Assembly (NCBI GenBank): GCA_013695195.1
Contig: JACDAY010000335.1
Location: 1-14,144 of the forward strand
DNA: 14,144 nucleotides
Source of the DNA: Blastocatellia bacterium
Lineage (GTDB): Bacteria; Acidobacteriota; Blastocatellia; Pyrinomonadales; Pyrinomonadaceae
Direction of reading: 5' to 3'
A program made the translations under genes and the position numbers. Below, in pieces: positions 12,922 through 14,144 of the stretch; position 1 is the stretch's first letter; the number at the start of each line of letters is the position of its first letter. Below the pieces are notes generated by a model that worked only from the letters and a program-made list of their open reading frames with translations, had not been told where the DNA came from and ran no database searches.

Positions 12922-13674
12922 ATGGATCATCTTTCACAAATAATCGAACAGTACGGAATTTATGCCGTTTTCTTCCTTTGTACCGTTGAGGGCGATATTA
13001 CGCTTTTGATTTCCGGGGCTATGGCTCACAGCAGTTTTTTCGGCCAATACAGCTTTTTTAAGTTATTTATTGCCGGGACTTTGGGCGGCATGGCCGGCGA
13101 TCTGGTCGCTTTTGCCGTCGGACGGACGTTTCATGAAAATGCAAAAGATTACCGCTTCTATCAAATGGCGCAACCGCGGATTGAACGTCTTATCGATAAA
13201 TTCGGAGGTTTCGCTTTAATTATTTCCAAGTACATATACGGCATCAGGGCCGCGATGTGTGTTTTTTATGGTATCGGAAAAATGCCGTTTTTGCGTTTTC
13301 TCGTTTTAGATGCTATCAGCTGTGCGGTTTGGGCTTTACTTTTGGCCGGCACGGGATATTTTTTCAGCGGCGCAATAACATCGATCATCGGCGATTTTAA
13401 GCAAATCGGCATCGCGCTCTTCTTTCTTATTCTTGTGGCAGTAATTGTTATTTACGCGGTGGAACGATTCTGGCTGTCGGAAAAAGTGGAGGAAGCAAAT
13501 CCGGAGACGCTTCAAAAAATAGAACAAAAGCTTCACGCAGTCGAAGAAGTTGCTCAGGAAAAACTGCACGATCTCGGCGAACGGCTGCATCTTACGCGAG
13601 AGCCGAACCGCGATATAAAAGAATCTGAGAAGAAAGTGACTGCAAAAGAAAGCTCGAAGGCCGCAAAAAAATAG
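12922..13674 (+). CDS. DedA/SNARE-associated family membrane protein with charged C-terminal tail
   Basis: DedA proteins are inner-membrane proteins; some members flip undecaprenyl phosphate or phosphatidylethanolamine and support envelope homeostasis. The 250 residues (from ATG 12922) show hydrophobic segments at about 10-40, 45-67, 95-118, 123-150 and 160-180. Family marks are E23 and D25 in VEGDITLLISG, GDLVAFAVGR (59-68), and K103-YIYGI-R109. The last corresponds to the usual R-F-x-P-x-x-R, with Lys for the first Arg and Tyr for Pro. After residue 186 comes a tail of about 65 residues, rich in Glu/Lys, with a likely amphipathic helix (194-223). Start is uncertain: GGAGA at 12903-12907 is 14 nt from ATG 12922 and 5 nt from an in-frame TTG at 12913; TTG 12901 would add seven residues. 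Confidence 0.87.
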   Translation: MDHLSQIIEQYGIYAVFFLCTVEGDITLLISGAMAHSSFFGQYSFFKLFIAGTLGGMAGDLVAFAVGRTFHENAKDYRFYQMAQPRIERLIDKFGGFALIISKYIYGIRAAMCVFYGIGKMPFLRFLVLDAISCAVWALLLAGTGYFFSGAITSIIGDFKQIGIALFFLILVAVIVIYAVERFWLSEKVEEANPETLQKIEQKLHAVEEVAQEKLHDLGERLHLTREPNRDIKESEKKVTAKESSKAAKK

Positions 13675-13717
13675 CGGCTGTTTAGGTTATTGATGAAGAT
13701 AAGTTAATATATCAAGT

Positions 13718-13854
13718 CCTCTTTAAGAGGCTGTATACTGTGTTGACATTATAAATCCAGCTCCGTAGGAGCATGCTGTTTGTAGCCGGCCGGTAGGTAA
13801 TGGCCTTGAGTTCCATAGGAACGGCCTATTTTTGGCCCTTCCTATGGAACTCAA
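13718..13854. repeat. Repeat-rich gap with TCCRTAGGA hairpins
   Basis: The 293-bp gap (13675-13967) between the DedA gene and the kinase holds no gene. It contains CCTCTT-T-AAGAGG (13718-13730), GCTCC-GTA-GGAGC (13760-13772) and GTTCC-ATA-GGAAC (13810-13822). The third forms part of a long hairpin: TTGAGTTCCATAGGAA at 13806-13821 is exactly complementary to 13839-13854. Inner GGCC/GGCC pairs (13823-13826 with 13834-13837) close a 7-nt loop with one mismatch. Only TGTTTTG follows, so it would be a poor terminator for the DedA gene, though it may serve as one. Confidence 0.8.
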
Positions 13855-13967
13855 CTGTTTTGCTAATAAATTTAACTACAAACATGTCGTTGCTAACGAA
13901 CCTAGGATTAAAATTACTTACACAAACAGAATCCGATTCATAAATAATCCGAGGGAATTTTAAAAAC

Positions 13968-14144
13968 GTGATAATCGAATCGTCCGCTCCAACGCGAGTT
14001 GATCTCGCCGGTGGAACAATTGACATACCGCCTCTTTTTTTGTTTCACGAAGGCGCCGCGACGGTAAATTTCGCCGTCAGCCTGTTGGCAAAATGCCGTA
14101 TCGAAACCCGGGACGATAATCGGATAATACTGGAATCGGTGGAC
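13968..14144 (+). CDS. GHMP-family sugar kinase, N-terminal 59 codons (partial)
   Basis: The reading frame is open from GTG 13968 to the window edge, with an in-frame stop at 13941-13943, so GTG is the only usual start. The translation opens MIIESSAPTRVDLAGGTIDI, the N-terminal strand of GHMP kinases (galactokinase, mevalonate kinase, heptose-7-phosphate kinase and relatives; typical APxRxxLAGGxxD). It continues with HEGAATVNFAVSLLAKCRIE and IILESVD, matching the following core strands. GAGGG at 13951-13955 is 12 nt upstream, longer than ideal. The ATP-binding PxxxGLGSS loop lies outside the window, so the substrate cannot be told. By the sugar-type opening I would guess a heptose- or fucose-kinase-like member before mevalonate kinase. 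Confidence 0.82.
   Translation, partial: MIIESSAPTRVDLAGGTIDIPPLFLFHEGAATVNFAVSLLAKCRIETRDDNRIILESVD

Noticed and set aside
13743..13771. Promoter for the GHMP kinase starting at TTGACA 13743-13748
   Set aside because: The -35 is perfect, but 17 bp downstream the sequence is TAGGAG inside a hairpin, with no usable -10.
13826..14026. A 66-codon minus-strand frame before the right edge
   Set aside because: It runs through the palindromic repeat and overlaps the GHMP kinase start antisense; no motif or ribosome site supports it.

Overview
This window looks like chromosomal DNA from an aerobic, menaquinol-oxidising bacterium. My best guess is Acidobacteriota (Blastocatellia-like), from the gene order actABCDEF-SCO-coxB-coxA, the moderate GC content and the heptad-repeat intergenic DNA. 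I cannot exclude another phylum that carries alternative complex III (ACIII). No marker gene in the window settles the taxonomy.

Positions 1-11553 are one long leftward (minus-strand) respiratory operon. In transcription order it holds actA (pentahaem cytochrome c), actB (fused molybdopterin-like/Fe-S subunit), actC (quinol-site membrane subunit), actD, actE (monohaem lipoprotein cytochrome c) and actF (second 10-helix membrane subunit). These are followed by a small membrane-anchored protein with a PPEPRLQ motif, a SCO-type copper chaperone, coxB (CuA plus a fused cytochrome c domain) and the first 176 codons of coxA, which runs off the left edge. Together they encode a quinol:cytochrome c oxidoreductase and a caa3-type oxidase. 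No free cytochrome c gene is present in the window, which fits direct electron passage from ActA/ActE to the cytochrome domain of CoxB.

The most unusual structure lies between and at the edges of these genes. Almost every gap above about 50 bp holds its own palindromic element. Several are exact 7-bp tandem arrays related to GAGTYNN, arranged as inverted arms around a short loop. Two heptad arrays lie inside actE and encode nearly all of its lipoprotein signal peptide. Another encodes the last ten residues of the SCO protein.

Positions 11554-11813 are a non-coding upstream region with weak candidate promoters for the operon. Positions 11814-12737 encode a ROK-family protein with degenerate phosphate and zinc motifs, behind a very good sigma70-type promoter (TTGACA, 17 bp, TAAAAT). 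A DedA-family membrane protein (12922-13674, plus strand) diverges from it. A repeat-rich 293-bp gap (13675-13967) follows, then the start of a GHMP sugar kinase (GTG at 13968) that runs off the right edge.
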